The position numbers and the translations under genes were made by a program. From NCBI GenBank assembly GCA_000438295.1, contig FR901074.1:34144-68361 (forward strand): a stretch of DNA of 34,218 nt, in the 5' to 3' direction. Shown piece by piece: positions 23,960 through 30,541 of this stretch. The DNA comes from Clostridium sp. CAG:451 (GTDB lineage: Bacteria; Bacillota_I; Bacilli_A; RF39; UBA660). Each line of letters starts with the position of its first letter. Position 1 is the stretch's first letter. The notes beneath the pieces are model-generated. The model saw nothing but the letters and a program-made list of their open reading frames with translations, was not told where the DNA came from and ran no database searches.

Positions 23960-25780
23960 TTATTTTTCTTCATATTCAGCGTCTTGAACATCATCTTTTT
24001 TAGAATCATCATTTGCAGTTTCATTATTACTATTTTCTTGTTGTTCTTTAGCAGCTTGTTCATATACTTTAGCTGATAAATTCATAGCTTTTTCTTGAAG
24101 ACTTTCCTTAATTGTTTTAACTTTATCCATATCGTTCTTTTCTAAGGCTTCTTTTAGCTCTTTAACGATATTTTCTACTTCTTCTTTTTCTTTACTATCA
24201 ACTTTATCACCTAAGTCTTTTAAAGCTTTTTCAGATTGGAAAATCATTTGTTCAGCATCATTTCTTAAGTCTGCTTCTTCTTTTTTCTTCTTATCTGCTT
24301 CTTTATTAGCTTCTGCTTCTTTCATCATTCTATCAATTTCATCATCTGATAAGGTTGTATTAGAGGTAATAGTAATTTTTTGTTCTTTATTAGTTCCTAA
24401 ATCTTTAGCGGTTACATTAACGATACCATTGGCATCAATATCAAATGTTACTTGGATTTGTGGAACTCCTCTAGGTGCTGGTGGAATATCTGCTAATTGG
24501 AATCTTCCTAGTGTTTTGTTATCACTAGCCATTGATCTTTCACCTTGTAATACATGTACATCTACAGCTGGTTGATTATCGGCAGCAGTTGAGAATACTT
24601 CTGATTTAGATGTTGGAATAGTTGTATTTCTTGGAATTAATACAGTCATTACTCCACCTAATGTTTCAATACCAAGTGATAATGGTGTTACATCAAGTAA
24701 AACGATATCATTAACATCTCCTGTTAATACACCACCTTGAATAGATGCTCCCATTGCTACTACTTCATCTGGGTTAACTTCACGAGATGGTTCCATAGCA
24801 AGTTCTTTCTTAACTGTTTCATATACTAATGGTACACGAGTTGATCCACCAACAAAGATTACTTTATCTAAGTCTTTTGCTTTGATATCAGCATCTTTTA
24901 AAGCTTTTCTTACGGGTTCAAGTGTTGACATAACAAGATCATGAATTAACTCTTCAAACTTAGCTCTTGTTAAAGTCATTTCTAAGTGAAGTGGTCCATC
25001 AGAACTTTGAGAGATAAATGGTGCTGATACTTGCGTTGTTGTCATTGAAGATAAATCTTTCTTAGCTTTTTCACTTAACTCTTTAAGTCTTTGCATAGCC
25101 ATTTTATCTTTAGATAAATCTACACCATTTTCTTTCTTAAATGTTTCAACTAAGTAATCCATGATTTTATTATCAAAATCATCTCCACCTAAGTGGTTAT
25201 TACCAGCAGTTGATTTAACTTCAAATACACCATCACCTAATTCAAGGATAGATACATCGAATGTTCCACCACCTAAGTCATATACTAAGATTGTTTGATT
25301 TTTTTCTTGTTTATCAAGTCCATAAGCAAGTGCTGCTGCTGTTGGCTCATTGATGATTCTTTCTACATTAAGTCCTGCTATTTTACCAGCATTTTTAGTT
25401 GCTTGTCTTTGAGCATCATTAAAGTATGCTGGAACAGTAATAACTGCTTTATCTACTTTTTCACCTAAATAACTTTCAGCATAATCTTTCATATAAGATA
25501 AAATCATTGCTGATACTTCTTCTGGTGTATATTTCTTTCCTTCAATTTCTACTTTTTCACTAGTACCCATTAATCTTTTGATTGATGATACAGTGTTAGG
25601 ATTAGTAATAGCTTGACGCTTAGCAGCATCTCCTACTATTCTTTCTCCATTTTTAAATGCTACTACAGAAGGAGTTGTTCTATTACCTTCTGGATTAGGG
25701 ATTACTTTTGGCTCCCCTGCTTCTAATACTGCGACACAACTATTTGTTGTACCTAAGTCTATACCTATTATTTTACTCAT
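23960..25780 (-). CDS. dnaK: Chaperone DnaK (Hsp70)
   Basis: The ATP-driven Hsp70 chaperone. At 606 aa it has the Gram-positive form. The ATPase domain starts IGIDLGTTNSC and contains the phosphate-binding VYDLGGGTFDVS and VFVGGSTRVP. The substrate domain follows from about residue 390 (DVTPLSLGIETLGG), then the helical lid, ending in an acidic tail (DVQDAEYEEK). AGGAG precedes the start, 18 nt after grpE. Confidence 0.99.
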   Translation of the reverse strand: MSKIIGIDLGTTNSCVAVLEAGEPKVIPNPEGNRTTPSVVAFKNGERIVGDAAKRQAITNPNTVSSIKRLMGTSEKVEIEGKKYTPEEVSAMILSYMKDYAESYLGEKVDKAVITVPAYFNDAQRQATKNAGKIAGLNVERIINEPTAAALAYGLDKQEKNQTILVYDLGGGTFDVSILELGDGVFEVKSTAGNNHLGGDDFDNKIMDYLVETFKKENGVDLSKDKMAMQRLKELSEKAKKDLSSMTTTQVSAPFISQSSDGPLHLEMTLTRAKFEELIHDLVMSTLEPVRKALKDADIKAKDLDKVIFVGGSTRVPLVYETVKKELAMEPSREVNPDEVVAMGASIQGGVLTGDVNDIVLLDVTPLSLGIETLGGVMTVLIPRNTTIPTSKSEVFSTAADNQPAVDVHVLQGERSMASDNKTLGRFQLADIPPAPRGVPQIQVTFDIDANGIVNVTAKDLGTNKEQKITITSNTTLSDDEIDRMMKEAEANKEADKKKKEEADLRNDAEQMIFQSEKALKDLGDKVDSKEKEEVENIVKELKEALEKNDMDKVKTIKESLQEKAMNLSAKVYEQAAKEQQENSNNETANDDSKKDDVQDAEYEEK

Positions 25781-25798
25781 ATTACCTATCTCCTTTTT

Positions 25799-26425
25799 CT
25801 ATTTCTCTATTTTATTTACTTTTACACTAGCTGGTCTAATGACTCTATCTTTTAAACGATATCCTTTTAATAATACATCTAAGACAATATCATCTTCAAA
25901 GTTAGAATCACTATCAGTCATTAGTGCTTGCATAGTATTGGCATCAAATTCTTTACCCTCACAGTCAATTTCTTCAACGCCAAATTTTTTTAACACTTCA
26001 CAAAGGGAAGCATACATCATCTTAAAACCAGTTAAGAATTTTGATAACTCATCAGTTAAATCATTATCATCTAACTTAATAGCTCGTTCAAAATTATCAA
26101 GTACCGGTATTATTTCTAAGATTAAATCTTGATTAGCATACTTTAATTTATTATCTGTTTCTTCTTCTTTACGTTTACGATAATTAATCATTTCTGCTTT
26201 ACTATATTGTAATTTTTCTAGCAAGCTTTGTTTTTCATTTAAGATTTCTGTTAATTGATTTCTTAATTTTTCAATTTCTTCCGTTTGCCTTTCTTCTACT
26301 TTATCATGCTTACATTCACATTTTTCATTTTGACATGCACAAGTTTTCTCACAATTACATTTTTTCTCTTCATGTCTTTCTTGATTATTATGCTCATGTT
26401 TATGCTTTTTATGCTCTTTTTCCAT
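25799..26425 (-). CDS. grpE: Nucleotide exchange factor GrpE with Cys/His-rich N-terminal extension
   Basis: GrpE releases ADP from DnaK. The family body is clear: the long coiled coil (about 50-115, with YRKRKEEE), then ILEIIPVLDNFERA-like sequence and the C-terminal beta domain ending in GYRLKDRVIRPASVKV. The first about 45 residues are peculiar: a His/Lys stretch (KEHKKHKHEH) followed by three CxC motifs (CNC, CAC, CEC), six cysteines in about 17 residues, resembling a metal-binding tail. Three starts are possible: GTG 26434, ATG 26431 overlapping the hrcA stop (TGATG), and ATG 26425. I chose 26425 because GAAGGG lies 8 nt before it. Confidence 0.95.
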   Translation of the reverse strand: MEKEHKKHKHEHNNQERHEEKKCNCEKTCACQNEKCECKHDKVEERQTEEIEKLRNQLTEILNEKQSLLEKLQYSKAEMINYRKRKEEETDNKLKYANQDLILEIIPVLDNFERAIKLDDNDLTDELSKFLTGFKMMYASLCEVLKKFGVEEIDCEGKEFDANTMQALMTDSDSNFEDDIVLDVLLKGYRLKDRVIRPASVKVNKIEK

Positions 26426-26430
26426 TTTCA

Positions 26431-27423
26431 TCACCCTTCAATATTATCTTTAATAAATTCTAGTAAACTCATAACTCGCTCATATTCCATTCTCTTTGGT
26501 CCAATTATAGCAATTGTTCCTTCTTCATTTTTTGTTTTAAAGCCAGTCTTTATAACGGTTACATCAGAATCAATGTTATTTTCACTTCCGATATAAACCT
26601 CAATATTATTAGAATTATCTTGTTTAATTTCTTTTATTAAGTCTTGATCATCTAACTTAGCAAACAATCCTTTTACTTTATCAATACTACCAAACTCCGG
26701 TTGTTCTAGGAATTTTGTTTTTCCTACTACATTGATATCAGGATGAGTTAAATCATCAAAGACATGATAAATAACATCATATAATTTTTCATGTTGCTCA
26801 ACATAGTTTCCGATGATTGGTTTTATCTCAAACTCAAGTTTAGTACTAATCTCATCTATTGGTGTACCAACTATCAGTTTATTAATTAAATCAACCGTTT
26901 TCTTAACATCATTCATATTAACTTGATCTAGTGTTACCGTCTTATGTTCCACTTTTCCTTTATCAGTCACTACTATCATTATTAACTGATTATCAGCCAA
27001 AGGAACAACATTAACTTCTTTTAATAAGTTATCATGAGAAGCCTGACCTAATACTACTGCTGTATAACTAGTCATATCAGAAACTAATTGCAAACTCTTA
27101 GAAATACAATCTGATAACTCTAATGATTGATTATGCAAAATTATTTGTAAATTTAACATATCTTCACCATTCATTTTTCTAGGTTTCAATAAGTTATCTA
27201 CATAATAGCGATACCCTTTTTGACTAGGTATTCTACCACTAGATGTATGTGTCTTTTCTAAAAGTCCTGCCTCTTCAAGATTTGCCATCTCACTCCTAAT
27301 AGTAGCACTAGAACATTTTAGTTTTTTACATAATTGTTTACTACTAACAGGAGTTGCTTGCTTTATATAATTTTCAACAATCATTTTTAATAATTGTTCT
27401 TGTCTTTTTGATAACATATCCAT
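26431..27423 (-). CDS. hrcA: Heat-shock repressor HrcA
   Basis: The repressor that binds CIRCE and controls the dnaK operon, with activity tuned by chaperones. Starting at 27423 it is 330 aa: a winged helix (LSKRQEQLLKMIVENYI, ATPVSSKQLCKKL, SSATIRSEMANLEEAGLL, HTSSGRIPSQKGYRYYVD), then the dimerisation domain. An open frame runs up to 27456, but that site is only about 5 nt from the predicted transcription start and inside CIRCE. The ATG at 27423 has AAGGTGG about 9 nt upstream and fits family starts. Confidence 0.97.
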   Translation of the reverse strand: MDMLSKRQEQLLKMIVENYIKQATPVSSKQLCKKLKCSSATIRSEMANLEEAGLLEKTHTSSGRIPSQKGYRYYVDNLLKPRKMNGEDMLNLQIILHNQSLELSDCISKSLQLVSDMTSYTAVVLGQASHDNLLKEVNVVPLADNQLIMIVVTDKGKVEHKTVTLDQVNMNDVKKTVDLINKLIVGTPIDEISTKLEFEIKPIIGNYVEQHEKLYDVIYHVFDDLTHPDINVVGKTKFLEQPEFGSIDKVKGLFAKLDDQDLIKEIKQDNSNNIEVYIGSENNIDSDVTVIKTGFKTKNEEGTIAIIGPKRMEYERVMSLLEFIKDNIEG

Positions 27424-27437
27424 TATTAAGCACCACC

Positions 27438-27463
27438 TTAGCACTCTTCTTTTCAAGTGCTAA
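27438..27463 (-). promoter_or_regulatory. CIRCE operator, proximal copy (one base short)
   Basis: TTAGCACT (27438-27445) and AGTGCTAA (27456-27463) are perfect inverted arms separated by 10 nt; the consensus has 11. It lies just downstream of the -10, between promoter and hrcA start, so HrcA binding would block transcription start. Confidence 0.9.
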
Positions 27464-27467
27464 TAAT

Positions 27468-27496
27468 ATTGTATGCATTTAGTTAGCACTTGTCAA
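27468..27496 (-). promoter_or_regulatory. SigA promoter of the hrcA-grpE-dnaK-pepF-dnaJ operon
   Basis: On the minus strand TTGACA (27491-27496), 17-nt spacer, TACAAT (27468-27473): 6/6 and 5/6. It is bracketed by two CIRCE elements. Confidence 0.9.
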
Positions 27497-27509
27497 TACA
27501 TTTTGCTAA
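27483..27509 (-). promoter_or_regulatory. Second, degenerate CIRCE overlapping the -35
   Basis: TTAGCACTT-N9-TTTTGCTAA has the canonical 9-9-9 spacing. The left arm has one mismatch to consensus and the right arm three. It covers the -35 box, so a second HrcA dimer could block polymerase binding directly. Confidence 0.65.
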
Positions 27510-27521
27510 AAAAAAGAAGTT

Positions 27522-27701
27522 TTAACAACTACCATTGGCAACACATTCATTTAATTCTTTAGAAATAAGCTCTACATAGTCATTGGTAGTTCTTCTCTCA
27601 AATCTATTTACACTTAAAAGTAAAAAGATAATAAAAACCATAACTAGTAGTAATCCATATAAAATAGTGGAAACAGCAAATCCTTTTTGATTTAGTCTCA
27701 T
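27522..27701 (-). CDS. 59-aa pseudopilin-like small membrane protein
   Basis: The sequence starts MRLNQKGFAVSTILYG, a class III prepilin-like leader: short basic N-terminus, Gly-Phe junction at 7-8, then a hydrophobic helix to about residue 31. The Glu at +5 of true prepilins is missing (Thr instead). After the helix comes a short polar tail with cysteines at 53 and 59, probably a disulfide. The ATG overlaps the stop of the preceding gene (ATGA), so translation is coupled. It could be a small subunit or anchor partner of the upstream exported protein. No prepilin peptidase or assembly ATPase is in this window. Confidence 0.72.
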   Translation of the reverse strand: MRLNQKGFAVSTILYGLLLVMVFIIFLLLSVNRFERRTTNDYVELISKELNECVANGSC

Positions 27702-28252
27702 TCTTCTACCACCTCTATCAAAGCATGATAATGACTGGTCTTATCTAGGGTAAAATTACTATTCATAGCCCATAATCTAATAGAATAATCTTCACTACTA
27801 TTAGGTTTTAAACTATCTTCATAAATAACATCATTAGGAAACTCTGATAAAACATAAGCAGCAGGTGGAAGATGATCTTTTCTAAAGCTTAATTTTAGTA
27901 ACTCTTTAGGTATTTGTTTATTATCACAATTATCTTGTTCCATTTTCTTTTTATTAGCTACTAGTTTAATACTATATTTAACTTTTTTATCAGTATTATT
28001 AATAACTGTAAAAGTATAACTAGGACTAGAAAGACCAATTGCATCAGTTACAGGTGTAAATTTATCAAGTGATATTTCATTACCATTTTTTTCATGGAAG
28101 ACAACTTCCATCTTTCCTGTATCATAGTCTTTATCTCTAGAGTTTGCAAACTTTTCATAGATAAGATAAGTAGATATAAGAGAAAAAAGTAATAAAAAAG
28201 TAATAATTATTATACTCTTTCTTCTTTGTTTTTTATAATATGCTTGATACAT
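27698..28252 (-). CDS. Exported TasA/camelysin-like beta-sandwich protein
   Basis: A 184-aa protein with a basic start (YYKKQRRK), a hydrophobic helix (about 12-30), then a beta-rich domain. The order of motifs parallels the N-terminal module of the two large surface proteins: PVTDAIG (compare PTTDKTG), SYTFTVINN (EYFDFTLSS), YSIKL (WEIAAE), then DSLKPNSSEDYSIRLW (GTMTASESKKYRLRIY). It looks like a compact stand-alone member of that family. It forms a two-gene unit with the 59-aa protein. The ribosome site is AGAGGTG. The role is unknown; a surface fibre or pilus-like subunit is possible. Confidence 0.62.
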   Translation of the reverse strand: MYQAYYKKQRRKSIIIITFLLLFSLISTYLIYEKFANSRDKDYDTGKMEVVFHEKNGNEISLDKFTPVTDAIGLSSPSYTFTVINNTDKKVKYSIKLVANKKKMEQDNCDNKQIPKELLKLSFRKDHLPPAAYVLSEFPNDVIYEDSLKPNSSEDYSIRLWAMNSNFTLDKTSHYHALIEVVEE

Positions 28253-28274
28253 ACCAACACCTCTTTCTTAACTT

Positions 28275-28304
28275 ATTTTAAGTCTTTTCTTAAATATTAG
28301 TCAA
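28275..28304 (-). promoter_or_regulatory. Promoter of the exported protein/pseudopilin pair
   Basis: On the minus strand TTGACT (28299-28304), 18-nt spacer, TAAAAT (28275-28280): 5/6 and 5/6. Confidence 0.62.
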
Positions 28305-28330
28305 TTATTAGTTATTAGAAATATTAAACT

Positions 28331-28837
28331 TTACATGTATCTTACCATCTCTTCTAGTTCTTTTCTAACATTATGCATAGGACTTTCTAGGTAATCATCA
28401 GTTTTATAACCAATTGGTAACAAACAAATAGGTTCTATATTATCATTAATATTAAATTCTTTCTTTAACAATTCTTTATCAAACATCTCTATCCAAATAT
28501 TATCAAGTCCCTGATTAGTGGCTTCTAATATCATATGAGTAGCAACTATTGTAGCATCTATTATATAGCAAGTATTTTCCCTATTTTTAAAAGCTATATC
28601 TTTATCACTACAAACAATTAAAACTACTGGAGCATTATATCTAAAGTTAGTTAGTTTATCTATCTTTTCTAGTGCTTCCTTACTTTTAGCTACAAGTACT
28701 AATTGTGGTTGTTTATTCTTAGCAGTTGGTGCCACTCTTCCTGCTTCTAATATTTTACTTATCTTACTATCACTTACCTCATCACTTTTAAAACTTCTAG
28801 TAGCCGTTCTTTTTCTTATTACTTTATCAAATTCCAT
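28331..28837 (-). CDS. Nitroreductase family FMN protein
   Basis: A probable NAD(P)H-dependent flavin oxidoreductase in the cytoplasm. At 168 aa it is a short family member. It begins with VIRKRTATRSF (the RRSxRxF phosphate-binding motif), then ILEAGRVAPTAKNKQPQ for FMN binding, an APVVLIVC strand, a central helix (DATIVATHMILEATNQGLDNIW) and GYKTDD near the C-terminus. The substrate cannot be told from sequence. The ribosome site AAGG lies 7 nt before the ATG. It is monocistronic, with an extended -10 promoter. Confidence 0.88.
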   Translation of the reverse strand: MEFDKVIRKRTATRSFKSDEVSDSKISKILEAGRVAPTAKNKQPQLVLVAKSKEALEKIDKLTNFRYNAPVVLIVCSDKDIAFKNRENTCYIIDATIVATHMILEATNQGLDNIWIEMFDKELLKKEFNINDNIEPICLLPIGYKTDDYLESPMHNVRKELEEMVRYM

Positions 28838-28860
28838 TATCTATCCTTCTTTCTACAATT

Positions 28861-28869
28861 ATTATAGCA
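28861..28869 (-). promoter_or_regulatory. Extended -10 promoter of the nitroreductase gene
   Basis: On the minus strand TGC-TATAAT (TATAAT at 28861-28866). No clear -35 at 17-18 nt. It sits at the edge of the transposon relic, so the gene may use a promoter carried in or left by the element. Confidence 0.6.
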
Positions 28870-28954
28870 AGTTCTTTGAACAAAACTGAAAACAAGTTCT
28901 CAAAAGACCAGTATCGGATAGTCGCCACCCTATTATTTTTCGCTGAATTTTATT
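28868..28954 (-). mobile_element. Candidate right-end/omega-RNA remnant of an IS200/IS605 element
   Basis: This is the stretch directly downstream of the TnpB stop. In this family it holds the right end and the guide-RNA scaffold. It is less AT-rich than the surroundings (GGGTGGCGACTATCCGATAC) and has a direct repeat CAAGTTCT at 28868-28875 and 28893-28900. No precise end or target site can be assigned by eye. Confidence 0.4.
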
Positions 28955-29080
28955 TTAAATTAAGTCCTGCATATATATTTTTAAACCTTCAAACATTATA
29001 TTCATGCTTACGTTGAAATCTCTATCATGCTTTGGCTTATACTTAAATTCTTTAACTCTTACAAATGTTAATATAGAAAG
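28955..29080 (-). pseudogene. TnpB/IS605 OrfB C-terminal relic
   Basis: About 40 codons read VKEFKYKPKHDRDFNVSMNI and then MFEGLKIYMQDLI. The DRDxNxSxNI block is the RuvC-III end of TnpB, where the last catalytic Asp lies, and the ...NEGL-like tail follows. The frame is stopped upstream by TGA at 29081-29083. The CxxC zinc cysteines normally just before HDRD are gone. The rest of the protein and any TnpA are absent. TnpB is the RNA-guided nuclease of IS200/IS605 elements; this copy is dead. Confidence 0.78.
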
Positions 29081-29093
29081 TCATAAATACGTC

Positions 29094-29137
29094 AAAGTTA
29101 AAAAATCATAATTTACGAATTATTAAGTTTTAACTTT
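29094..29137. repeat. 10-bp perfect inverted repeat upstream of the 284-aa gene
   Basis: AAAGTTAAAA (29094-29103) and TTTTAACTTT (29128-29137), 24 nt apart. The right arm covers the expected -35 position of the plus-strand promoter, so it could be an operator. It could also be a leftover left-end hairpin of the transposon. Confidence 0.55.
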
Positions 29138-29153
29138 AGTTTATTAATATCCA

Positions 29154-29162
29154 TGCTATAAT
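29154..29162 (+). promoter_or_regulatory. Extended -10 promoter of the 284-aa gene
   Basis: TGC-TATAAT with TATAAT at 29157-29162, about 24 nt before the start. No good -35. Confidence 0.6.
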
Positions 29163-29185
29163 AATTAACAATGAGAGGTGTTATT

Positions 29186-30025
29186 ATGAACTGTTATGTA
29201 GAAAGTGGAATTCATATATTGAATGATACTACTAAAGATTTAGAAAATTTAAATGAGCTGGGTATATACTTAGCAAGAGAAACTAATGTTGATGCTCTGA
29301 AATCATTGAAGCTTATTGTTTTAGCATCAGAAACTAAGTTATTAGAAAAAAGTTTTGATATTAATTATGTAAAAACTTATACCAATTCGTTTGAAAACAG
29401 TATATATAACAGTATATATAAAAGAAACGAAACTGTATTTGGTAATTTAGCTGTTAATCCACAAAATTTCGGTTTGGAGTTAGCAGATTACATCTTACAT
29501 AATTATAAGGTTGATTTAGGCATAGAACCATTCACTTCTGGTTATACGATATTTGATTTTTTTGCAAGATCTTTTGCAAGAATAGAATATGATGAAGATC
29601 CTTTTTATAAGAGATACGATATGATTGATAAAAAACTAGATATGGTTTCATATATGTTAGATTATGAACTATTAGACAATAGTCAAACTGATTTATTACT
29701 AACTTGTTTTGATAGATGTATTCAAAATAAGTATCATTACACAAAAGAACAACTACTAAAAATGAAAGAGATGATTAATCAAGTAGACTCAAAGCAACAA
29801 ATAAGACTTACTATTGAAGATTTATTTAAACAAAATAAGATCAAATCAGATTATTCTAAAGAAGAGTTAAGTAAGAAGCTACTATCAGCAAATAAAGATA
29901 ATAGCAAATCTTCTGATATAACCAAATCATTTAGTAGATTAGAAAATTACTGTATGCTAAATGATCAATGTACTTACATGTTACGTACTATTCCAAGGTT
30001 AGTTAAAGAAAAAGTAATAAAATAG
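29186..30025 (+). CDS. Unknown 279-aa protein
   Basis: I do not recognise it. The ATG at 29186 (MNCYVESG) is preferred over 29171, because AGAGGTG lies 5 nt before it. The protein is soluble-looking, with no signal or membrane helix, rich in Asn, Asp, Lys and Tyr, mostly helical in appearance, with scattered cysteines (position 3, two near 173-176, two near the C-terminus). It sits between a transposon relic and a MerR stub and is followed by that stub after 13 nt. Such settings often carry recently acquired genes. A regulator partner or a phage- or element-borne factor is possible, but nothing in the sequence names a function. Confidence 0.7.
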   Translation: MNCYVESGIHILNDTTKDLENLNELGIYLARETNVDALKSLKLIVLASETKLLEKSFDINYVKTYTNSFENSIYNSIYKRNETVFGNLAVNPQNFGLELADYILHNYKVDLGIEPFTSGYTIFDFFARSFARIEYDEDPFYKRYDMIDKKLDMVSYMLDYELLDNSQTDLLLTCFDRCIQNKYHYTKEQLLKMKEMINQVDSKQQIRLTIEDLFKQNKIKSDYSKEELSKKLLSANKDNSKSSDITKSFSRLENYCMLNDQCTYMLRTIPRLVKEKVIK

Positions 30026-30038
30026 GTGGGGTGGTAAA

Positions 30039-30185
30039 ATGTTATATTCAATGAAAGAAGTATGTAGAATAAGAAATCTATCTTATGATAGTTTAAAGTA
30101 TTATTGTAATAAAGGATTAGTTCCTAATATTAAAAGAAATAAAAATAACTATAGAGTATTTGATGATAAAAATCTTGCCTGGTGA
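30039..30185 (+). pseudogene. MerR-family N-terminal stub (48 codons)
   Basis: It starts with a good ribosome site (AGGTGGGGTGG, then ATG) and reads MLYSMKEVCRIRNLSYDSLK, then YYCNKGLVPNIKRNKNNYRV and FDDKNLAW, then TGA. This is the helix-turn-helix and wing of a MerR regulator (compare LSYDTLRYYEKxGLLPP...YRxF). The family goes on for another 70 or more residues with a dimer helix. The stop falls just where the W-rich next helix would begin. It is either a decayed regulator or a mini DNA-binding protein. Confidence 0.68.
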
Positions 30186-30387
30186 TGACAGTATTAACTA
30201 TATTTATAAAAAGCAAAATTTCCATGATTGTGTTTTAACTGGTAAAACCAAATACTATAGTAATCTAATAAATACTAACAGCAACTAAAACATAAAATTA
30301 TATCTAGAATTGAACAAGAAATATATCTAACGCTTAAGACATTATCATAAGTTAATCATAAATTCAGTCACTTTACTCAAAATAATA
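30186..30387 (+). other. Gene-poor stretch after the MerR stub
   Basis: An open segment (30180-30287) reads GDDSINYIYKKQNFHDCVL and on to a stop, without a start codon or ribosome site. I cannot assign it; it could be the rest of a decayed gene. Otherwise AT-rich with no hairpin of note. Confidence 0.35.
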
Positions 30388-30417
30388 TTGACTTATGTTA
30401 TTATCTCATGATATAAT
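30388..30417 (+). promoter_or_regulatory. Promoter of the nucleotidyltransferase-like/PHP pair
   Basis: TTGACT (30388-30393), 18-nt spacer, TATAAT (30412-30417), with TGA before the -10 (extended -10). A strong candidate. Confidence 0.8.
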
Positions 30418-30474
30418 ATCAACACATTTTTACATATATTAATACCAAAAATTAAATTAAGTAGTAAATTATAA

Positions 30475-30520
30475 AGAGAAGATATCTTTGTAAATAGATA
30501 TTACACATGCTATCTTTTCT
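30475..30520 (+). promoter_or_regulatory. Leader hairpin before the 318-aa gene
   Basis: AGAGAAGATA (30475-30484) pairs with TATCTTTTCT (30511-30520), ten pairs with one G-U. No T-run follows; instead GAGGGGG, the ribosome site, comes 10 nt later. Could affect translation or stability. I recognise no known riboswitch. Confidence 0.45.
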
Positions 30521-30541
30521 AAAAAACGAGGGGGAATTTAT

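Noticed and set aside
27424..27456. Longer hrcA start at 27456
   Set aside because: It would start about 5 nt after the predicted transcription start and has no ribosome site; 27423 has one.
28861..29170. Possible tRNA or other structured RNA gene in the GC-richer gap
   Set aside because: No cloverleaf, GTTC T-loop context or CCA end could be found; the coding remnant of TnpB explains most of it.
29532..29744. Minus-strand frame opposite the 279-aa gene
   Set aside because: No promoter or ribosome site and a composition typical of antisense frames.
30039..30185. TGA read as Trp (Mycoplasma-type code) to extend the MerR stub
   Set aside because: Readthrough gives W-W-Q-Y and then TAA within a few codons, and TGA is a normal stop in rnhC, hrcA and the 184-aa gene.
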